Notes: generated by a model from the sequence alone, not told the origin. A stretch of DNA of 64,000 nt from Plasmopara viticola (GCA_001695595.3 MBPM02000118.1:1-64000), one strand, 5' to 3'. Shown: positions 35,502 through 48,122, numbered from the stretch's first letter. Made by a program: numbers and translations.

Positions 35502-35803
35502 AGGCTGACAGGAAAAAACTTTTAGATTTATATAAACACATACAACCATCGCACACACACAACGTCTATTTGGACAAAGAAAAGCTTCTTTCAATCAATC
35601 TTATCTCATCACAAGCCTTTGCAACGTACGCGGTCGTATCTGGCACCTCTTTAAGCATCTTGCGCAAATGCAAACATTTTACAAAAAGATACCGAAGTCG
35701 TGAGTATCAACTATAGATCCACGCAGACCAAGCTCCCTAAAAAAGAGCGCATGAGTTGGTAGTATAAATATCCGCTTCGAAAGTAAGCAGCAATTAGTAC
35801 AAG

Positions 35804-35876
35804 TTCCCACACCGGGACTCGAACTCGGGTCTGCTGGGTGAGAGCCAGCTATCCTAACCGCCTAGACTATATGGGA
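35804..35876 (-). tRNA. tRNA-Glu-CTC: tRNA-Glu(CUC)
   Basis: A52 type. Confidence 0.75.
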
Positions 35877-36190
35877 AGGCTGACAGGAAAAAACTTTTAG
35901 ATTTATATAAGCACGTACAACCATCGCACACACGCAACGTCTATTTGGACAAAGAAAAGCTTCTTTCAATCAATCCTATCTCATCACAAGCCTTTGCAAC
36001 GTACGCGGTCGTATCTGGCACCTCTTTAAGCATCTAGCGCAAATGCAAACATTTTACAAAAAGATACCGAAGTCGTGAGTAACAACTATAGATCCACGCA
36101 GACCAAGCTCCGACCAAGCTCCCAAAAAAAGAGCGCATGAGTTGGTAGTATAAATATCCGCTTCGAAACTAAGCAGCAATAAGTACAATG

Positions 36191-36263
36191 TTCCCACACC
36201 GGGACTCGAACCCGGGTCTGCTGGGTGAGAGCCAGCTATCCTAACCGCCTAGACTATATGGGA
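36191..36263 (-). tRNA. tRNA-Glu-CTC: tRNA-Glu(CUC)
   Basis: Standard type. Confidence 0.9.
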
Positions 36264-36582
36264 AGGATGACAGGAAAAAACTTTTAGATTTATATAAACA
36301 CATACAACCATCATACACACGCAAAGTCTATTTGAACAAAGAAAAGCTTCTTTCGGTCAATCTTATCTCATCACAAGCACTTGCAACGTACGCGGTCGTA
36401 TCTGGCACCTCGTTAAGCATTTAGCGCGAATGCAAACATTTTACAAAAAGATACCGAAGTCGTGAGTAACAACTATAGATCCACGCAGACCAAGCTCCCA
36501 CGCAGACCAAGCTCCCTAAAAAAGAGCGCATGAGTTGGTAGTATAAATATCCGCTTCGAAAGTAAGCAGCAATAAGTACAAG

Positions 36583-36655
36583 TTCCCACACCGGGACTCG
36601 AACCCGGGTCTGCTGGGTGAGAGCCAGCTATCCTAACCGCCTAGACTATATGGGA
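36583..36655 (-). tRNA. tRNA-Glu-CTC: tRNA-Glu(CUC)
   Basis: Standard type. Confidence 0.9.
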
Positions 36656-36969
36656 AGGCTGACAGGAAAAAACTTTTAGATTTATATAAACACATACAAC
36701 CATCGCACACACGCAAAGTCTATTTGAACAAAGAAAAGCTTCTTTCGGTCAATCTTATCTCATCACAAGCCTTTGCAACGTACGCGGTCGTATCTGGCAC
36801 CTCTTTAAGCATCTAGCGCAAATGCAAACATTTTACAAAAAGATACCGAAGTCGTGAGTAACAACTATAGATCCACGCAGACCAAGCTCCGACCAAGCTC
36901 CCAAAAAAAGAGCGCATGAGTTGGTAGTATAAATATCCGCTTCGAAACTAAGCAGCAATAAGTACAATG

Positions 36970-37042
36970 TTCCCACACCGGGACTCGAACCCGGGTCTGC
37001 TGGGTGAGAGCCAGCTATCCTAACCGCCTAGACTATATGGGA
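36970..37042 (-). tRNA. tRNA-Glu-CTC: tRNA-Glu(CUC)
   Basis: Standard type. Confidence 0.9.
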
Positions 37043-37345
37043 AGGATGACAGGAAAAAACTTTTAGATTTATATAAACACATACAACCATCGCACACACG
37101 CAAAGTCTATTTGAACAAAGAAAAGCTTCTTTCGGTCAATCTTATCTCATCACAAGCACTTGCAACGTATGCGGTCGTATCTGGCACCTCGTTAAGCATC
37201 TAGCGCGAATGCAAACATTTTACAAAAAGATACCGAAGTCGTGAGTAACAACTATAGATCCACGCTGACCAAGCTCCCAAAAAAAGAGCGCATGAGTTGG
37301 TAGTATAAATATCCGCTTCGAAACTAAGCAGCAATAAGTACAATG

Positions 37346-37417
37346 TCCCACACCGGGACTCGAACCCGGGTCTGCTGGGTGAGAGCCAGCTATCCTAACC
37401 GCCTAGACTATATGGGA
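37346..37417 (-). tRNA. tRNA-Glu-CTC: tRNA-Glu(CUC)
   Basis: Standard body but the discriminator A is missing; its counterpart 24,128 has C there. Confidence 0.78.
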
Positions 37418-37720
37418 AGGCTGACAGGAAAAAACTTTTAGATTTATATAAACACATACAACCATCGCACACACGCAAAGTCTATTTGAACAAAGAAAAG
37501 CTTCTTTCGGTCAATCTTATCTCATCACAAGCACTTGCAACGTATGCGGTCGTATCTGGCACCTCGTTAAGCATCTAGCGCGAATGCAAACATTTTACAA
37601 AAAGATACCGAAGTCGTGAGTAACAACTATAGATCCACGCAGACCAAGCTCCCAAAAAAAGAGCGCATGAGTTGGTAGTATAAATATCCGCTTCGAAACT
37701 AAGCAGCAATAAGTACAATG

Positions 37721-37793
37721 TTCCCACACCGGGACTCGAACCCGGGTCTGCTGGGTGAGAGCCAGCTATCCTAACCGCCTAGACTATATGGGA
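37721..37793 (-). tRNA. tRNA-Glu-CTC: tRNA-Glu(CUC)
   Basis: Standard type. Confidence 0.9.
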
Positions 37794-38113
37794 AGGCTGA
37801 CAGGAAAAAACTTTTAGATTTATATAAACACGTACAACCATCGCACACACGCAACGTCTATTTGGACAAAGAAAAGCTTCTTTCGATCAATCTTATCTCA
37901 TCACAGGCCTTTGAAACGTACGCGGTCGTATCTGGCACCTCTTTAAGCATCTAGTGCGAATGCAAACATTTTACAAAAAGATATCGAAGTCGTGAGTAAC
38001 AACTATAGATCCAAGCAGACCAAGTTCCCACGCAGACCAAGCTCCCTAAAAAAGAGCGCATGAGTTGGTAGTATAAATATCTGCTTCGAAACTAAGTAGC
38101 AATAAGTTCAATG

Positions 38114-38186
38114 TTCCCACACCGGGACTCGAACCCGGGTCTGCTGAGTGAGAGCCAGCTATCCTCACCGCCTAGACTATATGGGA
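38114..38186 (-). tRNA. tRNA-Glu-CTC: tRNA-Glu(CUC)
   Basis: Same variant as 3,007. SINE upstream. Confidence 0.8.
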
Positions 38187-38234
38187 AGGCTGACAAATAA
38201 AAGTTTTAGATTTGTATAAACACGTACAACCATT

Positions 38235-38549
38235 TTCGGAAAAGGTTGGGGTGACGCCCTCCTTCCAAGCGCGGGGGCTAAATGCTTGCGCGCTTCGGGC
38301 AGGTGCTCTCGGGCATCTGCAGGTCTCTAACGGGTCTCACCCTCGACGCGACGGTCTCCAGCACCAGGGCGCCACCTGGGCTCTTACCAAGTCAGAACTA
38401 CACAAAACTATGGAAGACCCTCACGGCCTCGGTGCTGGCTGCACTGCCCGCCGAACGAGACTCGACGTATGCGGACACCACTCTATGTCGTGGACTAGAC
38501 ATAGAGCCTAGCACGTGCATAACTTGGCAACGCGATAACGTATCACAAT
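38235..38549 (+). mobile_element. SINE-like element
   Basis: Counterpart of 3,128 and 25,017; TATCACAAT tail. Confidence 0.77.
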
Positions 38550-38833
38550 ACGTACAGCCATTGCACACAGGCAACGTCTATTGGGACGAAGAAAAGCTTC
38601 TTTCGCTCAATCTTATCTCATCACAAGCACTTGCAACATATGCGCTCGAATCTGGCACCTCGTTAGGCATCTAGTGCGAATGCAAACATTTTACAAAAAG
38701 ATACCGAGGTCGTGAGTAACAACTATAGATCCACGCAGACAAAGCTCCCAAGCAGACCAAGCTCCCAAAAAAAGAGCGCATGAGTTGGTAGTATAAATAT
38801 CCGCTTCGAAACTAAGCAGCAATAAGTACAATG

Positions 38834-38906
38834 TTCCCACACCGGGACTCGAACCCGGGTCTGCTGGGTGAGAGCCAGCTATCCTAACCGCCTAGACTAT
38901 ATGGGA
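38834..38906 (-). tRNA. tRNA-Glu-CTC: tRNA-Glu(CUC)
   Basis: Standard type. Confidence 0.9.
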
Positions 38907-39226
38907 AGGCTGAAAGGAAAAAACTTTTAGATTTATATAAACACGTACAACCATCGCACACACGCAACGGCTATTTGGACAAAGAAAAGCTTCTTTCGAT
39001 CAATCTTATCTCATCACAAGCCTTTGCAACGTACGCGGTCGTATCTGGCACCTCTTTAAGCATCTAGTGCGAATGCAAACATTTTACAAAAAGATACCGA
39101 GGTCGTGAGTAACAACTATAGATCCACGCAGACCAAGCTCCCACGCAGACCAAGCTCCCTAAAAAAGAGCGCATGAGTTGGTAGTATAAATATCCGCTTC
39201 GAAACTAAGCAGCAATAAGTACAATG

Positions 39227-39299
39227 TTCCCACACCGGGACTCGAACCCGGGTCTGCTGGGTGAGAGCCAGCTATCCTAACCGCCTAGACTATATGGAA
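39227..39299 (-). tRNA. tRNA-Glu-CTC: tRNA-Glu(CUC)
   Basis: Standard with U2. Confidence 0.85.
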
Positions 39300-39602
39300 A
39301 GGCTGACAGGAAAAAACTTTTAGATTTATTTAAACACGTACAACCATCGCACACACGCAACGTCTATTTGGACAAAGAAAAGCTTCTTTCAATCAATCTT
39401 ATCTCATCACAAGCCTTTGCAACGTACGCGGTCGTATCTGGCACCTCTTTGAGCATCTAGCGCAAATGCAAACATTTTACAAAAAGATACCGAAGTCGTG
39501 AGTAACAACTATAGATCCACGCAGACCAAGCTCCCTAAAAAAAGAGCGCATGAGTTGGTAGTATAAATATCCGCTTCGAAAGTAAGCAGCAATTAGTAGA
39601 AG

Positions 39603-39675
39603 TTCCCATACCGGGACTCGAACCCGGGTATGCTGGGTGAGAGCCAGCTATCCTAACCGCCTAGACTATATGGGA
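39603..39675 (-). tRNA. tRNA-Glu-CTC: tRNA-Glu(CUC)
   Basis: UAU type. SINE upstream. Confidence 0.88.
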
Positions 39676-39724
39676 AGGCTGACAGATAAAAAGTTTTAGA
39701 TTTATATAAACACGTACAACCATT

Positions 39725-40034
39725 TTCGGAAAAGGTTGGGGTGACGCCCTCCTTCCAAGCGCGGGGGCTAAATGCTCGCGCGCTTCGGGCAGGTGCTCTC
39801 GGGCATCTGCAGGTCTCTAACGGGTCTCACCCTCGACGGTCTCCAGCACCAGGGCGCCACCTGGGCTCTTACCAAGTCAGAACTACACAAAACTATGGAA
39901 GACCCTCACGGCCTCGGTGCTGGCTGCACTGCCCGCCGAACGAGACTCGACGTATGCGGACACCACTCTATGTCGTGGACTAGCCATAGAGCCTAGCACG
40001 TGCATAACGTGGCAACGCGATAACGTATCACAAT
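39725..40034 (+). mobile_element. SINE-like element
   Basis: Counterpart of 4,615; 5-bp internal deletion. Confidence 0.77.
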
Positions 40035-40318
40035 ACGTACAACCATTGCACACAAGCAACGTCTATTGGGACAAAGAAAAGCTTCTTTCGTTCAATCTTA
40101 TCTCATCACAAGCACTTGCAACGTATGCGCTCGAATCTGGCACCTCGTTAAGCATCTAGTGCGAAAGCAAACATTTTACAAAAAGATACCGAGGTCGTGA
40201 GTAACAACTATAGATCCACGCAGACAAAGCTCCCAAGCAGACCAAGCTCCCAAAAAAAGAGCGCATGAGTTGGTAGTATAAATATCCGCTTCGAAACTAA
40301 GCAGCAATAAGTACAATG

Positions 40319-40391
40319 TTCCCACACCGGGACTCGAACTCGGGTCTGCTGGGTGAGAGCCAGCTATCCTAACCGCCTAGACTATATGGGA
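40319..40391 (-). tRNA. tRNA-Glu-CTC: tRNA-Glu(CUC)
   Basis: A52 type. Confidence 0.75.
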
Positions 40392-40610
40392 AGGCTGACA
40401 GGAAAAAACTTTTAGATTTATATAAACACGTACAACCATCGCACACACGCAACGTCTATTTGGACAAAGAAAAGCTTCTTTCAATCAATCCTATCTCATC
40501 ACAAGCCTTTGCAACGTACGCGGTCGTATCTGGCACCTCTTTAAGCATCTAGTGCGAATGCAAACATTTTACAAAAAGATACCGAAGTCGTGAGTAACAA
40601 CTATAGATCC

Positions 40611-40678
40611 ACGCAGACCAAGCTCCCACGCAGACCAAGCTCCCACGCAGACCAAGCTCCCACGCAGACCAAGCTCCC
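40611..40678. repeat. 17-bp minisatellite, four copies
   Basis: Counterpart of 27,387-27,454 in the second 13.2-kb copy, also four perfect copies. Confidence 0.92.
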
Positions 40679-40746
40679 TAAAAAGAGAGCGCATGAGTTG
40701 GTAGTATAAATAACCGCTTCGAAACTAAGCAGCAATAAGTACAATG

Positions 40747-40819
40747 TTCCCACACCGGGACTCGAACCCGGGTCTGCTGGGTGAGAGCCAGCTATCCTAA
40801 CCGCCTAGACCATATGGGA
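40747..40819 (-). tRNA. tRNA-Glu-CTC: tRNA-Glu(CUC)
   Basis: G9 type. Confidence 0.88.
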
Positions 40820-41121
40820 AGGCTGACAGGAAAAAACGTTTAGATGTATATAAACACGTACAACCATCGCACACACGCAACGTCTATTTGGACAAAGAAA
40901 AGCTTCTTTCAATCAATCTTATCTCATCACAAGCCTTTGCAACGTACGCGGTCGTATCTGGCACCTCTTTGAGCATCTAGCGCAAATGCAAACATTTTAC
41001 AAAAAGATACCGAAGTCGTGAGTAACAACTATAGATCCACGCAGACCAAGCTCCCTAAAAAAGAGCGCATGAGTTGGTAGTATAAATATCCGCTTCGAAA
41101 GTAAGCAGCAATTAGTACAAG

Positions 41122-41194
41122 TTCCCATACCGGGACTCGAACCCGGGTATGCTGGGTGAGAGCCAGCTATCTTAACCGCCTAGACTATATGGGA
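41122..41194 (-). tRNA. tRNA-Glu-CTC: tRNA-Glu(CUC)
   Basis: UAU type with A22. SINE upstream. Confidence 0.88.
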
Positions 41195-41243
41195 AGGCTG
41201 ACAGATAAAAAGTTTTAGATTTATATAAACACGTACAACCATT

Positions 41244-41558
41244 TTCGGAAAAGGTTGGGGTGACGCCCTCCTTCCAAGCGCGGGGGCTAAATGCTCGCGC
41301 GCTTCGGGCAGGTGCTCTCGGGCATCTGCAGGTCTTTAACGGGTCTCACCCTCGACGCGACGGTCTCCAGCACCAGGGCACCACCTGGGCTCTTACCAAG
41401 TCAGAACTACACAAAACTATGGAAGACCCTCACGGCCTCGGTGCTGGCTGCACTGCCCGCCGAACGAGACTCGACGTATGCGGACACCACTCTATGTCGT
41501 GGACTAGCCATAGAGCCTAGCACGTGCATAACGTGGCAACGCGATAACGTATCACAAT
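41244..41558 (+). mobile_element. SINE-like element
   Basis: Counterpart of 6,114 and 28,019; TATCACAAT tail. Confidence 0.77.
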
Positions 41559-41842
41559 ACGTACAACCATTGCACACACGCAACGTCTATTGGGACAAAG
41601 AAAAGCTTCTTTCGTTCAATCTTATCTCATCACAAGCACTTGCAACGTATGCGCTCGAATCTGGCACCTCGTTAAGCATCTAGTGCGAATGCAAACATTT
41701 TACAAAAAGATACCGAGGTCGTGAGTAACAACTATAGATCCACGCAGACAAAGCTCCCAAGCAGACCAAGCTCCCAAAAAAAGAGCGCATGAGTTGGTAG
41801 TATAAATATCCGCTTCGAAACTAAGCAGCAATAAGTACAATG

Positions 41843-41915
41843 TTCCCACACCGGGACTCGAACTCGGGTCTGCTGGGTGAGAGCCAGCTATCCTAACCGC
41901 CTAGACTATATGGGA
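41843..41915 (-). tRNA. tRNA-Glu-CTC: tRNA-Glu(CUC)
   Basis: A52 type. Confidence 0.75.
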
Positions 41916-42235
41916 AGGCTGACAGGAAAAAACTTTTAGATTTATATAAACACGTACAATGATCGCACACACGCAACGTCTATTTGGACAAAGAAAAGCT
42001 TCTTTCAATCAATCCTATCTCATCACAAGCCTTTGCAACGTACGCGGTCGTATCTGGCACCTCTTTAAGCATCTAGTGCGAATGCAAACATTTTACAAAA
42101 AGATACCGAAGTCGTGAGTAACAACTATAGATCCACGCAGACCAAGCTCCCACGCAGACCAAGCTCCCTAAAAAAGAGCGCATGAGTTGGTAGTATAAAT
42201 ATCCGCTTCGAAACTAAGCAGCAATAAGTACAATG

Positions 42236-42308
42236 TTCCCACACCGGGACTCGAACCCGGGTCTGCTGGGTGAGAGACAGCTATCCTAACCGCCTAGACC
42301 ATATGGGA
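42236..42308 (-). tRNA. tRNA-Glu-CTC: tRNA-Glu(CUC)
   Basis: G9 type with U31, counterpart of 29,011. Confidence 0.78.
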
Positions 42309-42610
42309 AGGCTGACAGGAAAAAACGTTTAGATGTATATAAACACGTACAACCATCGCACACACGCAACGTCTATTTGGACAAAGAAAAGCTTCTTTCG
42401 TTCAATCTTATCTCATCACAAGCCTTTGCAACGTACGCGGTCGTATCTGGCACCTCTTTGAGCATCTAGCGCAAATGCAAACATTTTACAAAAAGATACC
42501 GAAGTCGTGAGTAACAACTATAGATCCACGCAGACCAAGCTCCCTAAAAAAGAGCGCATGAGTTGGTAGTATAAATATCCGCTTCGAAAGTAAGCAGCAA
42601 TTAGTACAAG

Positions 42611-42683
42611 TTCCCATACCGGGACTCGAACCCGGGTATGCTGGGTGAGAGCCAGCTATCTTAACCGCCTAGACTATATGGGA
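42611..42683 (-). tRNA. tRNA-Glu-CTC: tRNA-Glu(CUC)
   Basis: UAU type with A22; last gene of the 13.2-kb copy 2. SINE upstream. Confidence 0.88.
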
Positions 42684-42732
42684 AGGCTGACAGATAAAAA
42701 GTTTTAGATTTATATAAACACGTACAACCATT

Positions 42733-43047
42733 TTCGGAAAAGGTTGGGGTGACGCCCTCCTTCCAAGCGCGGGGGCTAAATGCTCGCGCGCTTCGGGCAG
42801 GTGCTCTCGGGCATCTGCAGGTCTTTAACGGGTCTCACCCTCGACGCGACGGTCTCCAGCACCAGGGCACCACCTGGGCTCTTACCAAGTCAGAACTACA
42901 CAAAACTATGGAAGACCCTCACGGCCTCGGTGCTGGCTGCACTGCCCGCCGAACGAGACTCGACGTATGCGGACACCACTCTATGTCGTGGACTAGACAT
43001 AGAGCCTAGCACGTGCATAACTTGGCAACGCGATAACGTAATACAAT
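42733..43047 (+). mobile_element. SINE-like element
   Basis: Two-repeat tail; left-hand parent type of the recombinant at 29,507. Confidence 0.77.
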
Positions 43048-43331
43048 ACGTACAACCATTGCACACACGCAACGTCTATTGGGACAAAGAAAAGCTTCTT
43101 TCGTTCAATCCTATCTCATCACAAGCACTTGCAACGTATGCGCTCGAATCTGGCACCTCGTTAAGCATCTAGTGCGAATGCAAACATTTTACAAAAAGAT
43201 ACCGAGGTCGTGAGTAACAACTATAGATCCACGCAGACAAAGCTCCCAAGCAGACCAAGCTCCCAAAAAAAGAGCGCATGAGTTGGTAGTATAAATATCC
43301 GCTTCGAAACTCAGCAGCAATAAGTACAATG

Positions 43332-43404
43332 TTCCCACACCGGGACTCGAACCCGGGTCTGCTGGGTGAGAGCCAGCTATCCTAACCGCCTAGACTATAT
43401 GGGA
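43332..43404 (-). tRNA. tRNA-Glu-CTC: tRNA-Glu(CUC)
   Basis: Standard type. Confidence 0.9.
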
Positions 43405-43724
43405 AGGCTGAAAGGAAAAAACTTTTAGATTTATATAAACACGTACAACCATCGCACACACGCAACGGCTATTTGGACAACGAAAAGCTTCTTTCGATCA
43501 ATCTTATCTCATCACAAGCCTTTGCAACGTACGCGGTCGTATCTGGCACCTCTTTAAGCATCTAGTGCGAATGCAAACATTTTACAAAAAGATACCGAGG
43601 TCGTGAGTAACAACTATAGATCCACGCAGACCAAGCTCCCACGCAGACCAAGCTCCCTAAAAAAGAGCGCATGAGTTGGTAGTATAAATATCCGCTTCGA
43701 AACTAAGCAGCAATAAGTACAATG

Positions 43725-43797
43725 TTCCCACACCGGGACTCGAACCCGGGTCTGCTGGGTGAGAGCCAGCTATCCTAACCGCCTAGACCATATGGGA
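43725..43797 (-). tRNA. tRNA-Glu-CTC: tRNA-Glu(CUC)
   Basis: G9 type. Confidence 0.88.
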
Positions 43798-44099
43798 AGG
43801 CTGACAGGAAAAAACGTTTAGATTTATATAAACACGTACAACCATCGCACACACGCAACGTCTATTTGGACAAAGAAAAGCTTCTTTCAATCAATCTTAT
43901 CTCATCACAAGCCTTTGCAACGTACGCGGTCGTATCTGGCACCTCTTTGAGCATCTAGCGCAAATGCAAACATTTTACAAAAAGATACCGAAGTCGTGAG
44001 TAACAACTATAGATCCACGCAGACCAAGCTCCCTAAAAAAGAGCGCATGAGTTGGTAGTATAAATATCCGCTTCGAAAGTAAGCAGCAATTAGTACAAG

Positions 44100-44172
44100 T
44101 TCCCATACCGGGACTCGAACCCGGGTATGCTGGGTGAGAGCCAGCTATCTTAACCGCCTAGACTATATGGGA
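44100..44172 (-). tRNA. tRNA-Glu-CTC: tRNA-Glu(CUC)
   Basis: UAU type with A22. SINE upstream. Confidence 0.88.
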
Positions 44173-44221
44173 AGGCTGACAGATGAAAAGTTTTAGATTT
44201 ATATAAACACGTACAACCATT

Positions 44222-44536
44222 TTCGGAAAAGGTTGGGGTGACGCCCTCCTTCCAAGCGCGGGGGCTAAATGCTCGCGCGCTTCGGGCAGGTGCTCTCGGG
44301 CATCTGCAGGTCTTTAACGGGTCTCACCCTCGACGCGACGGTCTCCAGCACCAGGGCACCACCTGGGCTCTTACCAAGTCAGAACTACACAAAACTATGG
44401 AAGACCCTCACGGCCTCGGTGCTGGCTGCACTGCCCGCCGAACGAGACTCGACGTATGCGGACACCACTCTATGTCGTGGACTAGACATAGAGCCTAGCA
44501 CTTGCATAACTTGGCAACGCGATAACGTAATACAAT
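44222..44536 (+). mobile_element. SINE-like element
   Basis: Counterpart of 8,712; two-repeat tail. Confidence 0.77.
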
Positions 44537-44820
44537 ACGTACAACCATTGCACACACGCAACGTCTATTGGGACAAAGAAAAGCTTCTTTCGTTCAATCT
44601 TATCTCATCACAAGCACTTGCAACGTATGCGCTCGAATCTGGCACCTCGTTAAGCATCTAGTGCGAATGCAAACATTTTACAAAAAGATACCGAGGTCGT
44701 GAGTAACAACTATAGATCCACGCAGACAAAGCTCCCAAGCAGACCAAGCTCCCAAAAAAAGAGCGCATGAGTTGGTAGTATAAATATCCGCTTCGAAACT
44801 CAGCAGCAATAAGTACAATG

Positions 44821-44892
44821 TTCCCACACCGGGACTCGAACCCGGGTCTGCTGGGTGAGAGCCAGCTATCCTAACCGCCTAGACTATATGGA
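44821..44892 (-). tRNA. tRNA-Glu-CTC: tRNA-Glu(CUC)
   Basis: Standard, one C short in the 5' acceptor strand. Confidence 0.75.
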
Positions 44893-45194
44893 AGGCTGAA
44901 AGGAAAAAACTTTTAGATTTATATAAACACGTACAACCATCGCACACACGCAACGGCTATTTGGACAAAGAAAAGCTTCTTTCGATCAATCTTATCTCAT
45001 CACAAGCCTTTGCAACGTACGCGGTCGTATCTGGCACCTCCTTAAGCATCTAGTGCGAATGCAAACATTTTACAAAAAGATACCGAGGTCGTGAGTAACA
45101 ACTATAGATCCACGCAGACCAAGCTCCCTAAAAAAGAGCGCATGAGTTGGTAGTATAAATATCCGCTTCGAAAGTAAGCAGCAATTAGTACAAG

Positions 45195-45267
45195 TTCCCA
45201 TACCGGGACTCGAACCCGGGTATGCTGGGTGAGAGCCAGCTATCTTAACCGCCTAGACTATATGGAA
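45195..45267 (-). tRNA. tRNA-Glu-CTC: tRNA-Glu(CUC)
   Basis: UAU type with A22 and U2. SINE upstream. Confidence 0.82.
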
Positions 45268-45316
45268 AGGCTGACAGATAAAAAGTTTTAGATTTATATA
45301 AACACGTACAACCATT

Positions 45317-45631
45317 TTCGAAAAAGGTTGGGGTGACGCCCTCCTTCCAAGCGCGGGGGCTAAATGCTCGCGCGCTTCGGGCAGGTGCTCTCGGGCATCT
45401 GCAGGTCTTTAACGCGTCTCACCCTCGACGCGACGGTCTCCAGCACCAGGGCACCACCTGGGCTCTTACCAAGTCAGAACTACACAAAACTATGGAAGAC
45501 CCTCACGGCCTCGGTGCTGGCTGCACTGCCCGCCGAACGAGACTCGACGTATGCGGACACCACTCTATGTCGTGGACTAGACATAGAGCCTAGCACGTGC
45601 ATAACTTGGCAACGCGATAACGTAATACAAT
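45317..45631 (+). mobile_element. SINE-like element
   Basis: Counterpart of 9,805. Confidence 0.77.
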
Positions 45632-45915
45632 ACGTACAACCATTGCACACACGCAACGTCTATTGGGACAAAGAAAAGCTTCTTTCGTTCAATCTTATCT
45701 CATAACAAGCACTTGCAACGTATGCGCTCGAATCTGGCACCTCGTTAAGCATCTAGTGCGAATGCAAACATTTTACAAAAAGATACCGAAGTCGTGAGTA
45801 ACAACTATAGATCCACGCAGACAAAGCTCCCAAGCAGACCAAGCTCCCAAAAAAAGAGCGCATGAGTTGGTAGTATAAATATCCGCTTCGAAACTCAGCA
45901 GCAATAAGTACAATG

Positions 45916-45988
45916 TTCCCACACCGGGACTCGAACCCGGGTCTGCTGGGTGAGAGCCAGCTATCCTAACCGCCTAGACTATATGGTA
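45916..45988 (-). tRNA. tRNA-Glu-CTC: tRNA-Glu(CUC)
   Basis: Standard except A2, counterpart of 10,403. Confidence 0.78.
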
Positions 45989-46308
45989 AGGCTGAAAGGA
46001 AAAAACTTTTAGATTTATATAAACACGTACAACCATCGCACACACGCAACGGCTATTTGGACAAAGAAAAGCTTCTTTCGATCAATCTTATCTCATCACA
46101 AGCCTTTGCAACGTACGCGGTCGTATCTGGCACCTCTTTAAGCATCTAGTGCGAATGCAAACATTTTACAAAAAGATACCGAGGTCGTGAGTAACAACTA
46201 TAGATCCACGCAGACCAAGCTCCCACGCAGACCAAGCTCCCTAAAAAAGAGCGCATGAGTTGGTAGTATAAATATCCGCTTCGAAACTAAGCAGCAATAA
46301 GTACAATG

Positions 46309-46381
46309 TTCCCACACCGGGACTCGAACCCGGGTCTGCTGGGTGAGAGCCAGCTATCCTAACCGCCTAGACCATATGGGA
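46309..46381 (-). tRNA. tRNA-Glu-CTC: tRNA-Glu(CUC)
   Basis: G9 type. Confidence 0.88.
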
Positions 46382-46682
46382 AGGCTGACAGGAAAAAACG
46401 TTTAGATTTATATAAACACGTACAACCATCGCACACACGCAACGTCTATTTGGACAAAGAAAAGCTTCTTTCGATCAATCTTATCTCATCACAAGCCTTT
46501 GCAACGTACGCGGTCGTATCTGGCACCTCTTTGAGCATCTAGCGCAAATGCAAACATTTTACAAAAGATACCGAAGTCGTGAGTAACAACTATAGATCCA
46601 CGCAGACCAAGCTCCCTAAAAAAGAGCGCATGAGTTGGTAGTATAAATATCCGCTTCGAAAGTAAGCAGCAATTAGTACAAG

Positions 46683-46755
46683 TTTTCATACCGGGACTCG
46701 AACCCGGGTATGCTGGGTGAGAGCCAGCTATCCTAACCGCCTAGACTATATGGGA
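46683..46755 (-). tRNA. tRNA-Glu-CTC: tRNA-Glu(CUC)
   Basis: UAU type with two acceptor C-A mismatches, counterpart of 11,171. SINE upstream. Confidence 0.65.
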
Positions 46756-46804
46756 AGGCTGACAGATGAAAAGTTTTAGATTTATATAAACACGTACAAC
46801 CATT

Positions 46805-47118
46805 TTCGGAAAAGGTTGGGGTGACGCCCTCCTTCCAAGCGCGGGGCTAAATGCTCGCGCACTTCGGGCAGGTGCTCTCGGGCATCTGCAGGTCTCTAAC
46901 GGGTCTCACCCTCGACGCGACGGTCTCCAGCACCAGGGCACCACCTGGGCTCTTACCAAGTCAGAACTACACAAAACTATGGAAGACCCTCACGGCCTCG
47001 GTGCTGGCTGCACTGCCCGCCGAACGAGACTCGACGTATGCGGACACCACTCTATGTCGTGGACTAGACATAGAGCCTAGCACTTGCATAACTTGGCAAC
47101 GCGATAACGTAATACAAT
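46805..47118 (+). mobile_element. SINE-like element
   Basis: Counterpart of 11,293; one G short before the long frame. Confidence 0.77.
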
Positions 47119-47401
47119 ACGTACAACCATTGCACACACGCAACGTCTATTGGGACAAAGAAAAGCTTCTTTCGTTCAATCTTATCTCATCACAAGCACT
47201 TGCAACGTATGCGCTCGAATCTGGCACCTCGTTAAGCATCTAGTGCGAATGCAAACATTCTACAAAAAGATACCGAGGTCGTGAGTAACAACTATAGATC
47301 CACGCAGACAAAGCTCCCAAGCAGACCAAGCTCCCAAAAAAAGAGCGCATGAGTTGGTAGTATAAATATCCGCTTCGAAAGTAAGCAGCAATTAGTACAA
47401 G

Positions 47402-47474
47402 TTCCCATACCGGGACTCGAACCCGGGTATGCTGGGTGAGAGCCAGCTATCTTAACCGCCTAGACTATATGGGA
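47402..47474 (-). tRNA. tRNA-Glu-CTC: tRNA-Glu(CUC)
   Basis: UAU type with A22. SINE upstream. Confidence 0.88.
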
Positions 47475-47523
47475 AGGCTGACAGATGAAAAGTTTTAGAT
47501 TTATATAAACACGTACAACCATT

Positions 47524-47838
47524 TTCGGAAAAGGTTGGGGTGACGCCCTCCTTCCAAGCGCGGGGGCTAAATGCTCGCGCGCTTCGGGCAGGTGCTCTCG
47601 GGCATCTGCAGGTCTTTAACGGGTCTCACCCTCGACGCGACGGTCTCCAGCACCAGGGCACCACCTGGGCTCTTACCAAGTCAGAACTACACAAAACTAT
47701 GGAAGACCCTCACGGCCTCGGTGCTGGCTGCACTGCCCGCCGAACGAGACTCGACGTATGCGGACACCACTCTATGTCGTGGACTAGACATAGAGCCTAG
47801 CACGTGCATAACTTGGCAACGCGATAACGTAATACAAT
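47524..47838 (+). mobile_element. SINE-like element
   Basis: Only 719 bp from the previous copy, so two SINE-bearing units are adjacent here, unlike elsewhere in the array. Confidence 0.77.
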
Positions 47839-48122
47839 ACGTACAACCATTGCACACACGCAACGTCTATTGGGACAAAGAAAAGCTTCTTTCGTTCAAT
47901 CTTATCTCATCACAAGCACTTGCAACGTATGCGCTCGAATCTGGCACCTCGTTAAGCATCTAGTGCGAATGCAAACATTTTACAAAGAGATACCGAGGTC
48001 GTGAGTAACAACTATAGATCCACGCAGACAAAGCTCCCAAGCAGACCAAGCTCCCAAAAAAAGAGCGCATGAGTTGGTAGTATAAATATCCGCTTCGAAA
48101 CTCAGCAGCAATAAGTACAATG

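Larger units (their letters stand above)
29716..42940. repeat. 13.2-kb tandem duplication, copy 2 (ends approximate)
   Basis: Second copy of the block, tRNA genes 30,114 to 42,611. Its left junction lies in the SINE at 29,507-29,831: bases up to about 29,641 match the SINE at 42,733, bases from about 29,791 match the SINE at 16,299. Confidence 0.88.
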
